23,873 nt of DNA from Clostridiales bacterium. Lineage in GTDB: Bacteria; Bacillota; Clostridia; Christensenellales; Borkfalkiaceae. The first letter of the stretch is position 1, and each line of letters opens with the position of its first letter. Below are positions 23,276 through 23,873 of this stretch, in pieces. The position numbers and the translations under genes were made by a program. The notes under the pieces were generated by a model, which saw only the letters and a list, made by a program, of their open reading frames with translations, was not told where the DNA came from and did not search any database. Where the stretch lies: the NCBI GenBank assembly GCA_003538975.1, contig DPQQ01000010.1, positions 406,671 through 430,543 on the forward strand. The letters are read 5' to 3'.

Positions 23276-23309
23276 CAGCAAAAAACCGCAGACTCAAATC
23301 TGCGGTTTT
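23276..23309 (-). terminator. Intrinsic terminator after the S1-domain gene
   Basis: On the minus strand AAAACCGCAGA (23309-23299) pairs perfectly with TCTGCGGTTTT (23292-23282) around a 6-base loop, followed by more T residues. It lies 22 bases after the stop codon of the S1-domain gene. Confidence 0.9.
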
Positions 23310-23330
23310 AAATTTAAATTTTATAGCCGA

Positions 23331-23873
23331 TTATTTATCGGTTTTGCCGATAATTTCCGCAATGGAGATGCTTCCGGTGCCTTCATTATCGCGCCATTCT
23401 TTAAGCTCGGGTTCTTCATCCTTTCTTTCGTTCTTTACGGAAACGGATTTAGCCGATTCTTTTTTGGGTTCTTCAGGAAGAAGTGCCTTTATAGATAAAG
23501 TCATCTTTTCCTTATCGAGATCGATTCCGAGAATCTTAGCGTCTACTTCCTGTCCTACTTCAAGAGCGGAAAGCGGATTATCAAGCCATTTATTCGAAAT
23601 CTGAGAAACATGAACGAGTCCGTCTACTCCTTTTTCAACTTCGACAAATGCACCGAAACTTACGATTCTTACAACCTTGCCGTGAATAACGTCGCCAACG
23701 TGATATTTACCTTCGACAAGCTGCCAAGGTCTGGGCTGTAACTGTTTATATCCGATAGAAACTTTTTGTTTTTCGGCGTCGATTTTAAGAATTTTGAATT
23801 CGTATTCTTTATTGAGTTCGAGAACGTCCGCGGGATTGGTGCAGCCGGTCCAAGACAAATCGGAAATATGAGC
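23331..23873 (-). CDS. S1 RNA-binding domain protein, 3' end (ribosomal S1-like)
   Basis: The frame is open to the window edge and begins AHISDLSWTG, the middle of an S1 repeat. One complete S1 repeat follows (GDVIHGKVVRIVSFGAFVEV, then GVDGLVHVSQIS). A charged, probably flexible tail rich in K and E comes last. The TTG at 23858 is an internal Leu and not the start, because the conserved HISDLSW motif spans it. In Clostridia such repeats occur both in stand-alone RpsA-like proteins and in IspH-S1 fusions; the missing 5' part would decide. Repeat assignment is firm; the full protein is unknown. Confidence 0.9.
   Translation of the reverse strand, partial: AHISDLSWTGCTNPADVLELNKEYEFKILKIDAEKQKVSIGYKQLQPRPWQLVEGKYHVGDVIHGKVVRIVSFGAFVEVEKGVDGLVHVSQISNKWLDNPLSALEVGQEVDAKILGIDLDKEKMTLSIKALLPEEPKKESAKSVSVKNERKDEEPELKEWRDNEGTGSISIAEIIGKTDK

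Noticed and set aside
23220..23330. Possible sigma-E promoter (GCATAGTT ... TATACGAG) before spoIIIAA
   Set aside because: The spacing of 17 bases is too long for the 13-15 usual for sigma-E and the -10 match is poor.
1..23873. CRISPR arrays, insertion sequences, prophage, tRNA or rRNA genes
   Set aside because: No regularly spaced repeats, transposase motifs, phage structural genes, tRNA TPsiC signatures or rRNA blocks were seen on reading; the tyrosine recombinase stands alone.

Overview
The window is one continuous piece of an AT-rich, endospore-forming Firmicutes chromosome, most likely a member of class Clostridia. The evidence is a complete eight-gene spoIIIA operon, spoIVB, a dacF-like carboxypeptidase, a tiny spoVM-like gene, AGGAG-type ribosome binding sites and classical intrinsic terminators. 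I see no tRNA, rRNA, insertion sequence, CRISPR array or prophage. Genus cannot be read from the sequence.

Layout. Genes point right up to about 9.6 kb and left after that, apart from the small spoVM-like gene. (1) 1-5723, plus strand: priA (3' part), def, fmt, rsmB, rlmN, rpe. This is a close-packed information-processing operon (replication restart, initiator-Met formylation and deformylation, rRNA methylation) ending in pentose-phosphate epimerase. (2) 5724-6930: about 1.2 kb with no convincing intact gene. It holds a terminator-like hairpin, a frameshifted coding remnant, a candidate structured RNA at about 6106-6294 and an extremely AT-rich tract. (3) 6931-8235: a PadR-type regulator fused through a long polar linker to four membrane helices, with a clear sigma-A promoter and a shared terminator. 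(4) 8377-8448, minus strand: a 23-codon gene, easily overlooked, that I read as spoVM. (5) 8527-9588, plus strand: a Xer-type tyrosine recombinase whose promoter places transcription start on or next to the ATG. (6) 9686-15099, minus strand: nadK-argR-recN, then spoIVB-dacF. (7) 15254-18291, minus strand: asp23-nusB-folD-ispA-flavin reductase. (8) 18410-23219, minus strand: spoIIIAA-AB-AC-AD-AE-AF-AG-AH. (9) 23331-23873, minus strand: 3' end of an S1-domain protein gene.

How the genes fit together. The right half keeps the familiar Firmicutes order spoIIIA / asp23-nusB-folD-ispA / nadK-argR-recN-spoIVB, but it is compacted. accBC, xseAB, dxs and tlyA are absent from their usual places, and dacF rather than spo0A follows spoIVB. 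The left half keeps the priA-def-fmt-rsmB-rlmN-rpe order but lacks prpC, prkC and rsgA between rlmN and rpe. The spoVM-like gene lies near rpe, as in Bacillus subtilis. SpoIIIA (mother-cell feeding channel), SpoIVB (signalling protease), DacF (cortex) and SpoVM (coat-basement anchor) together indicate a sporulating organism.

Most worth following up: the spoVM-like gene, the candidate structured RNA, the membrane-anchored PadR protein, the uneven ribosome-binding sites in spoIIIA, and the missing spo0A and prkC neighbours.
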